From Kiritimatiellia bacterium (GTDB lineage Bacteria; Verrucomicrobiota; Kiritimatiellia; RFP12; UBA1067), in NCBI GenBank assembly GCA_024405255.1, contig JAKSOY010000099.1:1-15402 (forward strand): DNA of 15,402 nt, read 5' to 3'. The translations under genes were made by a program, and so were the position numbers. Shown in pieces: positions 1 to 5,779 of this stretch. The notes under the pieces were generated by a model. It was given only the letters and a program-made list of their open reading frames with translations, was not told where the DNA came from and made no database searches. Position 1 is the first letter of the stretch; each line of letters opens with the position of its first letter.

Positions 1-54
1 ACCCCTGACCTTCTCAATGCCATTGAGACGCTCTACCAACTGAGCTATATCCCC
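1..54 (-). tRNA. tRNA-Ala (anticodon GGC), 3' part cut off by the window edge
   Basis: Read on the minus strand from position 54, the sequence folds as a tRNA. The acceptor 5' strand is GGGGATA, followed by a D arm GCTC/GAGC with loop AGTTGGTA. The anticodon stem is TCTCA/TGAGA with loop ATGGCAT, whose middle is GGC, reading alanine GCC/GCU codons. The variable loop and the start of the T stem follow. The T loop, acceptor 3' strand and any CCA end lie outside the window. It has its own promoter just upstream. Confidence 0.93.
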
Positions 55-75
55 GAAGTGGTGAAAACGAGGTAT

Positions 76-104
76 AGTATAGCGAATCTACGCCCGAAAG
101 GCAA
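76..104 (-). promoter_or_regulatory. Sigma-70-type promoter of tRNA-Ala
   Basis: On the minus strand a -10 box TATACT (76-81) sits 21 nt before the tRNA. A weaker -35 match TTGCCT (99-104) lies 17 bp further upstream. The -10 box is followed by a GC-rich discriminator. The stretch 58-81 is nearly identical to the same part of the tRNA-Pro promoter (1157-1180), with one mismatch in 24 bases, which strengthens the call. Confidence 0.72.
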
Positions 105-122
105 GTGTGAAATTCATCTTTT

Positions 123-1031
123 TTACTTCTGCCCCTGCGCGGGGCGATTCGGCCGGAAGAGATGTGCGAGTTCCACACCCAGCGCCGCACCCAGTACCAG
201 CACACAGCCCACGAAACAACGCGGCGTAAACACGTCGCCAAAGAACAACCAGCCGAAGACCGCGCCGAAGACGGATTCCAAACTCATGATCACCGCCGCC
301 AAAGCCGGTGGCGTGCGCATGCCCTGCGCCACATTCTGCAAAGTATAGCCGATCCCCGAGGAACCGATTCCAAGATAGACGAGCGCCCACACGGCCGCCT
401 TGAAATTCGCCGCCGTCAAAAGCGCCTGCTCGCCCGGCAGGCACATCAACGGCGCCCCGCAAAGTGCGCAGACGGCGAACATCACAATCGAAAGCGCCAG
501 CGGATCCGTATTCGGCGCCAAACGGTCCACGCAGAGAATCTCCACGGCGAAGAACGCCGCACAGCCAAGGGTCCAGAGTTCACCCAGCCCGACCTTGAAG
601 ACATCCGCCCCCGTGAGACAGATCAGATAAGTGCCGATGAGCGCCGGCACCAAGCCGATCCATTCGGCCCGGGACACCTTACGCCCGATCAAGAGCCCGA
701 AGACCGGCACCAGCAACATGTAGTTCGCCGTGAGGAACGCACAGACACCCGGCGAAATCGCGAAGTCAAACGCCTTCTGCTGCGCGAACATCGGCACGAA
801 CAATGCCACCCCGCAGAGGATGCCCGCCCGAATCGTCCGACGCGTAAACCCGCCCTTCCGCCGAATCAACTGCATAACCAGCAAGAAGACGGCCGCCAGC
901 AAGGATCTGAATACAATGACCGCGTTCGGCCCAAGATGGGCGGCACCCAGTTTCTGGGCGACGAATCCACCACCCCAAAACAGCGTGGTGATCAAAAGAA
1001 GAAACGCTCCCCAATGTGCCGAGTTCATCAT
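123..1031 (-). CDS. EamA/DMT-superfamily transporter
   Basis: The 302-residue protein has about ten hydrophobic segments in two halves, the layout of the drug/metabolite transporter (EamA) family: roughly residues 5-140 and 150-290. The family hallmarks are visible: an N-terminal helix with FWGGGFVAQK, a run like RSLLAAVFLL, and a second-half helix pattern LESVFGAVFGWLFFGD that matches the end of EamA domains. Such proteins are inner-membrane exporters or permeases of small metabolites; the substrate cannot be told from sequence. Two adjacent ATG codons (1031 and 1028) are both possible starts; only a weak AAGTGA-like Shine-Dalgarno precedes them. The gene starts about 10 nt after the T-tract of the tRNA-Pro terminator, leaving almost no room for its own promoter, so read-through from tRNA-Pro may drive it. 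Confidence 0.92.
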   Translation of the reverse strand: MMNSAHWGAFLLLITTLFWGGGFVAQKLGAAHLGPNAVIVFRSLLAAVFLLVMQLIRRKGGFTRRTIRAGILCGVALFVPMFAQQKAFDFAISPGVCAFLTANYMLLVPVFGLLIGRKVSRAEWIGLVPALIGTYLICLTGADVFKVGLGELWTLGCAAFFAVEILCVDRLAPNTDPLALSIVMFAVCALCGAPLMCLPGEQALLTAANFKAAVWALVYLGIGSSGIGYTLQNVAQGMRTPPALAAVIMSLESVFGAVFGWLFFGDVFTPRCFVGCVLVLGAALGVELAHLFRPNRPAQGQK

Positions 1032-1040
1032 CTGTCACTT

Positions 1041-1071
1041 AAACGAAAAACTCGCCGTTGATCGGCGAGTT
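1041..1071 (-). terminator. Intrinsic terminator downstream of tRNA-Pro
   Basis: On the minus strand a perfect 9-bp stem AACTCGCCG/CGGCGAGTT with a 5-nt loop (1049-1071) is followed by a T-rich tail TTTCGTTT (1041-1048). It lies about 10 nt after the CCA end of tRNA-Pro, as expected for a Rho-independent terminator. It also sits just upstream of the EamA start codon. Confidence 0.85.
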
Positions 1072-1080
1072 CCTTGAAAT

Positions 1081-1157
1081 TGGTCGGAGCGGAGGGATTT
1101 GAACCCTCGGCCTTTTGGTCCCGAACCAAACGCGCTACCAGACTGCGCTACGCTCCG
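1081..1157 (-). tRNA. tRNA-Pro (anticodon CGG), complete with encoded CCA
   Basis: The minus-strand sequence forms a full 77-nt cloverleaf. The acceptor stem CGGAGCG pairs with CGCTCCG, followed by discriminator A and an encoded CCA. The anticodon stem is TTTGG/CCAAA with loop TTCGGGA, giving anticodon CGG for proline CCG. The T arm contains GGTTCAAAT. It reads a codon favoured in GC-rich genes. Confidence 0.97.
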
Positions 1158-1174
1158 TGGTGAAAACGGGGTAT

Positions 1175-1203
1175 AGTATACTCTTTTTAGCGAAGACAGT
1201 CAA
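1175..1203 (-). promoter_or_regulatory. Strong sigma-70-type promoter of tRNA-Pro
   Basis: On the minus strand TTGACT (-35, 1198-1203) and TATACT (-10, 1175-1180) are separated by exactly 17 bp, close to the bacterial consensus. A GC-rich discriminator follows, and a leader of about 10 nt leads to the tRNA 5' end at 1157. GC-rich discriminators of stable RNA promoters are typical of stringently controlled transcription; that control is inferred here. The -35 box starts 4 nt after the stop of the upstream membrane-protein gene, and no terminator is visible between them. Confidence 0.9.
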
Positions 1204-1207
1204 TGCC

Positions 1208-2554
1208 TCATTTTGACTTTTTTAAACTCAATGCCGTGTAGACGGCGGCAATCGTACAGAGGGTCGCAACGTTGATGGCAATGACGGACATCTTCCACCC
1301 CGCCACGTTCAAGGCCAACGTCATCGCAAGCGTCGTCGTGAGCGCCACAAGGTAGGTAATCTGCCCGGCCATCACGGCCGAAGGCCGCTTGCGGACAGCG
1401 GCAATGCCTTCAATGCGCGCACGAATCGCCTGAAAGATGGGCCAGACGCCGTACATCGCCACCGCCCCTCGCGCAAAATCGAGATGCTCGGGGCGCACAT
1501 TCTGGTAGACGCTGAAATACCAGTTCGCCAAAGCCGGCGTGCAGAAGGCGAAAAGAACAGCCCCCAATATCGCCCCTGCCCCCACCGCATAGGCCAGCAT
1601 CCGACGATCGCCCGGATAGGCCGGCGGGAAGGCAATGGACACCGCCTGCAACCGAAGCGCGGCAAAACCAATAGGGTTCGCCACACCGACGGTCACATAG
1701 TGGATCGCCAGCATCGTCTGCGCATCGACCGACCGCCCGACAAAAAGCGCAATCGCCAGCGGCGAGGCCGCAAGGATGAAAGACCCGAACGACAGCGGCA
1801 ACGTGAACCTCAACTGTTCAAGGACCATCAGGTAGCGCCGCTTCGCCGCCATCAAGTCGTCAAGCCGGCTATGCCACGGGATCTGCCGCTCTTCCAAGAG
1901 CGCCTTCACATAGGGACGCGCATACCACCAGGTGACGAAATACTCAAGCAGGCACCCCATCGTCAGCGCAACTAGCCCCCACCAGGGGCCCACCCACCCC
2001 AGCTTCGGAAAGACAATCGCCAAGACGAGCGTGAGCGCAATGCGCAGGAACGTTCCCATATTGGCCTTGAAGCTCTCAAGGTTGTTGAACAGCACCACCA
2101 TCGGTACATTGCGCAGGAAGAAGGACGCGTTCATGATGAGCCCGCCGAGCAATGTATCGCGCGCGACGGTCGCAAGGTGAGGCGGCAGTCGAAACGCCTG
2201 CTGGAAAATGAGCGTGTCGAGCGGCGGAATCGCCGGCAGGCACTGCAGCAACAGCAGAATGCCCATCATCAGGAAATTCAGCCGCCGAAACGCCCGATAG
2301 CCGCTACCCGTTCGCGCATGGACCATGCCCGTCATGACGAGTCCGCCCCCAATGGCGCCAATCATGAACATGACGGACTGTCCCTGCGCAAACGCCGTCA
2401 ACCCGTCGACCCCCAGCGGACCGTGCGTCGTGATGCCCCCCACCAGCGGGTATGAAATCGACTGCGAAAACGCCTGCAGCAGCAGCGGCACGTAGAACCA
2501 CGTGACTCTGCCGATACGAAAGGCATGACGGTCGATCTCTTCATTTTTTTCCAT
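1208..2554 (-). CDS. Polytopic membrane protein, MOP/MATE flippase-like
   Basis: The 448-residue protein has about twelve hydrophobic segments, with short charged loops and one longer basic loop near residues 215-240 (LEERQIPWHSRLDDLMAAKR). The overall arrangement, two bundles of about six helices with small residues and prolines in the first helices (FSQSISYPLVGG), recalls the multidrug/oligosaccharide-lipid/polysaccharide (MOP) exporter superfamily, including MATE and polysaccharide flippases. I do not recognise a specific subfamily and see no diagnostic motif, so the substrate is unknown. The ATG at 2554 follows a consensus extended -10 box by only 8 nt and has no Shine-Dalgarno, so translation may start on a leaderless or nearly leaderless mRNA. 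An unrelated polytopic transporter family remains possible. Confidence 0.8.
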   Translation of the reverse strand: MEKNEEIDRHAFRIGRVTWFYVPLLLQAFSQSISYPLVGGITTHGPLGVDGLTAFAQGQSVMFMIGAIGGGLVMTGMVHARTGSGYRAFRRLNFLMMGILLLLQCLPAIPPLDTLIFQQAFRLPPHLATVARDTLLGGLIMNASFFLRNVPMVVLFNNLESFKANMGTFLRIALTLVLAIVFPKLGWVGPWWGLVALTMGCLLEYFVTWWYARPYVKALLEERQIPWHSRLDDLMAAKRRYLMVLEQLRFTLPLSFGSFILAASPLAIALFVGRSVDAQTMLAIHYVTVGVANPIGFAALRLQAVSIAFPPAYPGDRRMLAYAVGAGAILGAVLFAFCTPALANWYFSVYQNVRPEHLDFARGAVAMYGVWPIFQAIRARIEGIAAVRKRPSAVMAGQITYLVALTTTLAMTLALNVAGWKMSVIAINVATLCTIAAVYTALSLKKSK

Positions 2555-2562
2555 GGCCGCAT

Positions 2563-2590
2563 ATTATAGCACGAAATCCTGGATCTTCAA
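2563..2590 (-). promoter_or_regulatory. Extended -10 promoter of the MOP-like gene
   Basis: On the minus strand TGCTATAAT (2563-2571) is a perfect extended -10 element. A -35 match TTGAAG (2585-2590) lies 16 bp upstream, inside the heptamer repeat region. The start codon at 2554 begins 8 nt after the -10 box, which places the predicted transcription start at or within a few bases of the ATG. Confidence 0.75.
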
Positions 2591-2611
2591 TTTCCATTCT
2601 TTAATTTCCGA
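2584..2611 (-). repeat. Four degenerate tandem heptamers at the end of the DUF2851 gene
   Basis: Four consecutive 7-bp units (2584, 2591, 2598 and 2605) follow a purine-rich minus-strand consensus close to ATGRAAA/TTRAAGA. The DUF2851 stop codon (2601-2603) lies inside one unit. The same type of heptamer array is found at 4483-4517, and one unit (ATGGAAA) is identical in both. Confidence 0.55.
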
Positions 2612-3815
2612 TATTTGCCGCACCGGCGACGAGCGCGCAAGCCGTACAATCAGGATGGGCGGCCAGACAGAACTCGCGGTGGATCTGAATCAACCCCTGC
2701 AGAAACAGACCATTCCCCGCGTAAAGTGCCGGATTGTGGTCGCGTCCAAGCAGCCGATAGGCCGTCAATCGCATCGGTGCGCAAATCTCTTCCGGACAAA
2801 GCCAGTCCGGGATCCGCCCGATCCGATTCTCCGCCCGCGCAAACGGCGTGACGACATTCGCCAGCATCGCCGCCGCACGAGAAGGCCCGACGAGCCCCGA
2901 CTCGCACAGGATCGTCCGCGCCGCACGCTGGCCGTCCCGCACCGCAAGATCGCAATCCCCCAAGCGCAGGAGCAATTCCGGCAAGGTCCCCGCGAAGAGC
3001 GCCGCCGCAGCCGCCAGACGACGGGTGGGTGCATTCGCCGGCCGCACGTTCGCCGTATGCCACGGCAGGTATCGGGCGATTTCCATTTCAACGACACACG
3101 CAAGTGTCGCCTGGGCGGCGGCCGGACGACGCGGCAGGTCGCGCCACGGAATCCGTTCTGCGAGCGCCCGAAAGGCCTGTACATTGTGCTTGTAGCCAAA
3201 AGCCGCCATCATCTCTTCGTAGAAGACCTGCGCACGATCCCCTTTCCGCACAAAGAGCGCCACAAGCCGCCGTGCCTTCCCTTCCAGACGCCGCCGACCC
3301 GCCGCCGCCAGAACATCTGCCAGGAAATCGGGATGCCGTGCAAAGATCCCTTCACACGGACGCGGTGTCGCCGGCAGTCGCGCATACGGATAGGCGGCAA
3401 GGTCGATTTCGTCCGGCGAGAAGTCGGGACGCGTTCGCAAATAGTCGCCAAGACAAATCGTCACGCAACGCGGCGGCAGCGGCGCGGTTCCGCCACGATA
3501 CCAGACCACATGTACGACCACATTGGTATAGGCGGGATCGGCGGTGTGGCCGTGTTGCGCCCAGTCGCCCGCATGGAGGTGAACCTCCACATCGCCGCAC
3601 AGGCGCGTTCGGCCAACCTCCACAACGGCGTTGCGGAAATCAGGGCCAGCCTCGAGATTCCACGCACCCGGATCGACGACGTGTACAGGCGCCCCCGCAA
3701 GGGTGCGTAAATCCTCTGGCCGCAGCGTGCCATCGTACCAAAGAGCCTGTACATGCCGTTCCGAAACGGGCGGCGGCGTGAAGACGGAATCAGAATCGTT
3801 TTGATGGTTATTCAT
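2601..3815 (-). CDS. DUF2851 family protein
   Basis: The 404-residue soluble protein matches the DUF2851 family, whose function is unknown. The signature N-terminal pattern is clear: a leading segment ending in LW (residues 25-26), then N53 and GPDF (57-60), GDVEVH (74-79), DW (84-85), and HGHTADPAYTNVVVHVV (88-104). The helical middle is rich in arginine and alanine. The tail carries three cysteines (C383, C390, C393) in the pattern C-x6-C-x2-C, which could bind a metal. No signal peptide or membrane helix is seen, so it is probably cytoplasmic. The ATG at 3815 has no Shine-Dalgarno and directly abuts a 13-bp inverted repeat. The gene lies between a ThyX-like gene and a membrane-protein gene, which gives no functional hint. 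Confidence 0.88.
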   Translation of the reverse strand: MNNHQNDSDSVFTPPPVSERHVQALWYDGTLRPEDLRTLAGAPVHVVDPGAWNLEAGPDFRNAVVEVGRTRLCGDVEVHLHAGDWAQHGHTADPAYTNVVVHVVWYRGGTAPLPPRCVTICLGDYLRTRPDFSPDEIDLAAYPYARLPATPRPCEGIFARHPDFLADVLAAAGRRRLEGKARRLVALFVRKGDRAQVFYEEMMAAFGYKHNVQAFRALAERIPWRDLPRRPAAAQATLACVVEMEIARYLPWHTANVRPANAPTRRLAAAAALFAGTLPELLLRLGDCDLAVRDGQRAARTILCESGLVGPSRAAAMLANVVTPFARAENRIGRIPDWLCPEEICAPMRLTAYRLLGRDHNPALYAGNGLFLQGLIQIHREFCLAAHPDCTACALVAGAANIGN

Positions 3816-3816
3816 A

Positions 3817-3849
3817 GCGGCGCATATTTAACCATAAAATATGCGCCGC
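3817..3849 (-). repeat. Perfect 13-bp inverted repeat abutting the DUF2851 start codon
   Basis: The arms GCGGCGCATATTT (3817-3829) and AAATATGCGCCGC (3837-3849) are exact reverse complements, with a 7-nt loop. One base separates the repeat from the ATG at 3815. There is no T-tract on either side, so it is not an ordinary terminator. On the minus strand the loop and proximal arm contain TGGTTAAAT, an extended -10-like sequence, so the repeat may be an operator overlapping the promoter, or an RNA hairpin gating translation. Confidence 0.75.
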
Positions 3850-3859
3850 AGAATTTTCG

Positions 3860-3892
3860 AATTGTCAAGAAATTGTCAAGAGATTGTCGAGT
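3860..3892 (-). repeat. Three tandem 11-bp repeats between the ThyX-like and DUF2851 genes
   Basis: Units at 3860-3870 and 3871-3881 are identical (minus strand TCTTGACAATT). The third, 3882-3892, differs at three positions. Two units contain a perfect -35 hexamer TTGACA. They could supply alternative -35 elements or be binding sites for a regulator upstream of the DUF2851 gene. Confidence 0.7.
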
Positions 3893-3905
3893 ACTTTTAC
3901 TCGAC
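3886..3905 (-). repeat. Hairpin spanning the stop codon of the ThyX-like gene
   Basis: The arms GTCGAGTA and TACTCGAC (8 bp, perfect) flank a 4-nt loop. On the minus strand the loop is AAAG and the TAA stop (3897-3899) straddles the arm-loop junction. No T-tract follows directly, so it is a poor Rho-independent terminator but may stabilise or end the nifS-ThyX transcript. Confidence 0.6.
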
Positions 3906-4457
3906 GCTGCGGTACTTTTTCACGGCCTCGGCATAGGCGGGCGTATTGACGAAGCCGCAGCTCTTGAATTCGGGGCAGAACCCCCGATAGACACAGTCGG
4001 GCACACAGCAGGATGCCAGTTCCGGTTCCTGTTTCGCCAGCTCGTCGACGAAGAGCTTCCATGCGGCCCGCGTTTCCGGACTCGCCTGCGCGCACAACCG
4101 ACGCCGGCTGATGAACATCACTTCAGCCGCATTCGCAAAGCACTCGTGCTCGACCGGCGCATCCTGCTGCTTGATCGTGCGGTCTTCGCCCGTACGATCC
4201 GTCCGCTGCGTCGAGACAAAGTGTTCAATGCCGTATTTGTGGCGCACGAAATGGACGCTCACCCAATACGGCAGATTGCTCCACTTCCAGGAAACCAGCA
4301 GCTTGCGAATCGGCGAATGCTCCGCCAGCAAAATGCGCTTCTTCCATTTCGGCGTCGGCTCCTTCGTTCCGGCCTCCATCCGAATGGTCGTACGCGCCGC
4401 GTCGGCGACATCGCGCCAGGTGCCGATCACTTTCAGGATCTTGACAACGGTATTCAT
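3897..4457 (-). CDS. ThyX-like (FAD-dependent thymidylate synthase superfamily) small protein with Cys-rich tail
   Basis: The 186-residue protein shows ThyX hallmarks in the right order: LLAEHSPIR (43-51), the ThyX-motif equivalent RHKYGIEHFVSTQRTDR (72-88, where classical ThyX has RHR...S), and a helix with SRRRLCAQASPETR (117-130) matching the nucleotide-binding AQ-x-EIR region. Classical ThyX uses FAD, NADPH and methylene-tetrahydrofolate to make dTMP. This copy is shorter than usual and its motif is altered (K74 for Arg, degenerate NEES region), so activity is doubtful. The tail has five cysteines (C150, C151, C155, C161, C167), as in divergent, often phage-borne ThyX-like proteins, and may bind metal. 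The chosen ATG (4457) follows a GGGGGG tract. An in-frame ATG at 4517 overlaps the nifS stop and would add 20 residues, mostly repeat-derived. It is probably co-transcribed with nifS. Confidence 0.72.
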   Translation of the reverse strand: MNTVVKILKVIGTWRDVADAARTTIRMEAGTKEPTPKWKKRILLAEHSPIRKLLVSWKWSNLPYWVSVHFVRHKYGIEHFVSTQRTDRTGEDRTIKQQDAPVEHECFANAAEVMFISRRRLCAQASPETRAAWKLFVDELAKQEPELASCCVPDCVYRGFCPEFKSCGFVNTPAYAEAVKKYRSVE

Positions 4458-4482
4458 CGGCACACGCCCCCCATTACTCGAC

Positions 4483-4517
4483 TTTCCATTTTCCATTCTA
4501 CATTCTAAATTCTTCAT
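4483..4517 (-). repeat. Five tandem heptamers (minus-strand consensus ATGNARA) at the nifS stop
   Basis: Five contiguous 7-bp units begin at 4483, 4490, 4497, 4504 and 4511. The first two are identical; the rest vary at up to three positions, one of them also losing the G of ATG. The last contains the nifS stop codon. The period is not a multiple of three, so this is unlikely to be selected coding sequence. It matches the array at 2584-2611. Confidence 0.75.
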
Positions 4518-5698
4518 TTGTACGTGGTCGGATCCTTGTCGGGTCCGAACGGCGACAAGTCGCGCAGGTTCTTGATGATCGGCGGCAGCTTCTCCAGCAC
4601 GTAATCGACTTCGTCCATCGTATTGTAGCGCGAGAGCGAGAACCGCACGCTCCCGTGCACCGCGATGAACGGCACGCCCATCGCACGGATGACATGCGAC
4701 GGATCGAGCGATCCCGAGGCACAGGCGGACCCCGTCGAAATGCAAATCCCCGCATCCGACAGATGATACGCAATCGCCTCGCCTTCGATGTATTCGAACG
4801 AAACGTTGAGCGTGTTCGGCAACCGGTTCGCCCGGTCGCCGTTGACGCGCACATTCGGACACGCCGCGAGAATCCCCGCCTCGAGCTTGTCGCGCAGCGG
4901 CGTCAGCGTACGCGCCTCGTCCGCCATGTGCGCCGTCGCCAGCTCGCACGCCTTCGCGATGCCGACGATGTACGGCACATTCTCCGTACCCGCGCGACGC
5001 CCGCTTTCCTGATGCCCGCCCAGCATGAACGGCTTGATTTTCGTGCCACGCCGCAGATAGAAAATGCCCACGCCCTTCGGCGCGTGGAACTTGTGCCCGG
5101 AAATGGAGAGCATATCCACCGGCACCTGCTTCACGTCAATCGGAATCTTGCCCGCGACCTGTACGGCGTCCGTATGCACCGTCGCGCCGTATTCCTTCGC
5201 GATCTCCGCCACGTCCTTGATCGGGAAGACGACGCCGGTCTCATTGTTCGCCCACATCACGGAGACGAGCGCGTTCTTCGTTCCCTTCAATTCCGCCCGC
5301 AGCTGGTCGAGGTCGATCTGCCCCAGCGAATTGACCGGCAGTTCGACTTCCTCGTGCCCCTGCGCCTTCAACCGACGCGCCGGCTGCAGCACGGCCGGAT
5401 GCTCGACCGCCGTCGTGATCATCTTCATCGACTTGCCATACCAGTCGGCCGAACCGCGAATCGCCGTGTTATCGCTTTCCGAAGCACACGAAGTGAAATA
5501 GACTTCGTCCGGCGAACAATTGAGGAACGCCGCCACCTCTTCGCGGGCCTTTGTCACGTATTGCGCGACTTGTCCGCCGAAGAAATGCATCGAAGAGGGA
5601 TTGCCGTAAAGCTCCCCGAAAAACGGCAGCATCGCTTCCCGTACCTCGGGCGCCACCTGCGTTGTCGCATTATTGTCGAAATAGACGATCTTGTTCAT
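4514..5698 (-). CDS. nifS: Cysteine desulfurase, NifS/IscS type
   Basis: This 394-residue PLP enzyme takes sulfur from L-cysteine and passes it as a persulfide to Fe-S cluster scaffolds or other acceptors in the cytoplasm. The visible features are complete: the N-terminal FDNNATT (7-13), H100, NNETG (151-155), D177 and Q180 for PLP contacts, the PLP lysine K203 in SGHKFHAPKG, GHQESGRRAGTEN (228-240), and the catalytic cysteine C326 in STGSACASGS, followed by LDPSHV. The loop and the LRDLSPF-like end are typical of NifS. The start at 5698 fits a Shine-Dalgarno AAGGA (5710-5714) and the family N-terminus. A longer reading frame to 5743 would begin upstream of the -10 box. No nifU or iscU scaffold gene is adjacent; the next gene is the ThyX-like protein. 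Confidence 0.96.
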   Translation of the reverse strand: MNKIVYFDNNATTQVAPEVREAMLPFFGELYGNPSSMHFFGGQVAQYVTKAREEVAAFLNCSPDEVYFTSCASESDNTAIRGSADWYGKSMKMITTAVEHPAVLQPARRLKAQGHEEVELPVNSLGQIDLDQLRAELKGTKNALVSVMWANNETGVVFPIKDVAEIAKEYGATVHTDAVQVAGKIPIDVKQVPVDMLSISGHKFHAPKGVGIFYLRRGTKIKPFMLGGHQESGRRAGTENVPYIVGIAKACELATAHMADEARTLTPLRDKLEAGILAACPNVRVNGDRANRLPNTLNVSFEYIEGEAIAYHLSDAGICISTGSACASGSLDPSHVIRAMGVPFIAVHGSVRFSLSRYNTMDEVDYVLEKLPPIIKNLRDLSPFGPDKDPTTYK

Positions 5699-5723
5699 AT
5701 CTGCAAAAATCCTTGAAGCGAAG

Positions 5724-5732
5724 ATTATAGCA
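5724..5732 (-). promoter_or_regulatory. Extended -10 promoter of nifS
   Basis: On the minus strand TGCTATAAT (5724-5732) is identical to the element before the MOP-like gene. No convincing -35 is seen at 16-18 bp, as is usual for extended -10 promoters. Transcription would start near 5717, giving a leader of about 19 nt that contains the Shine-Dalgarno. This supports the 5698 start. Confidence 0.72.
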
Positions 5733-5779
5733 CAATCTGACACTTTCGGCGGAAGGATTTTAAATCAATGTCACGCGCC

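Noticed and set aside
2553..3710. Long plus-strand frame over DUF2851, and similar ones at 10797-12074, 4655-5716 and 162-1061
   Set aside because: All are Arg-rich antisense shadows of recognisable minus-strand genes and lack domain features.
3817..3849. The 13-bp inverted repeat as a Rho-independent terminator
   Set aside because: No T-tract follows on either strand, and on the minus strand the start codon comes directly after it.
4458..4949. N-terminal extension of the ThyX-like frame up to 4949
   Set aside because: Most of it overlaps nifS in another frame and the remainder is heptamer repeat; the ThyX similarity begins only after 4457.
5699..5743. Upstream ATG giving nifS 15 extra residues
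   Set aside because: It starts upstream of the TGCTATAAT box, and the extra residues do not match the NifS N-terminus. The ATG at 5698 has a Shine-Dalgarno.
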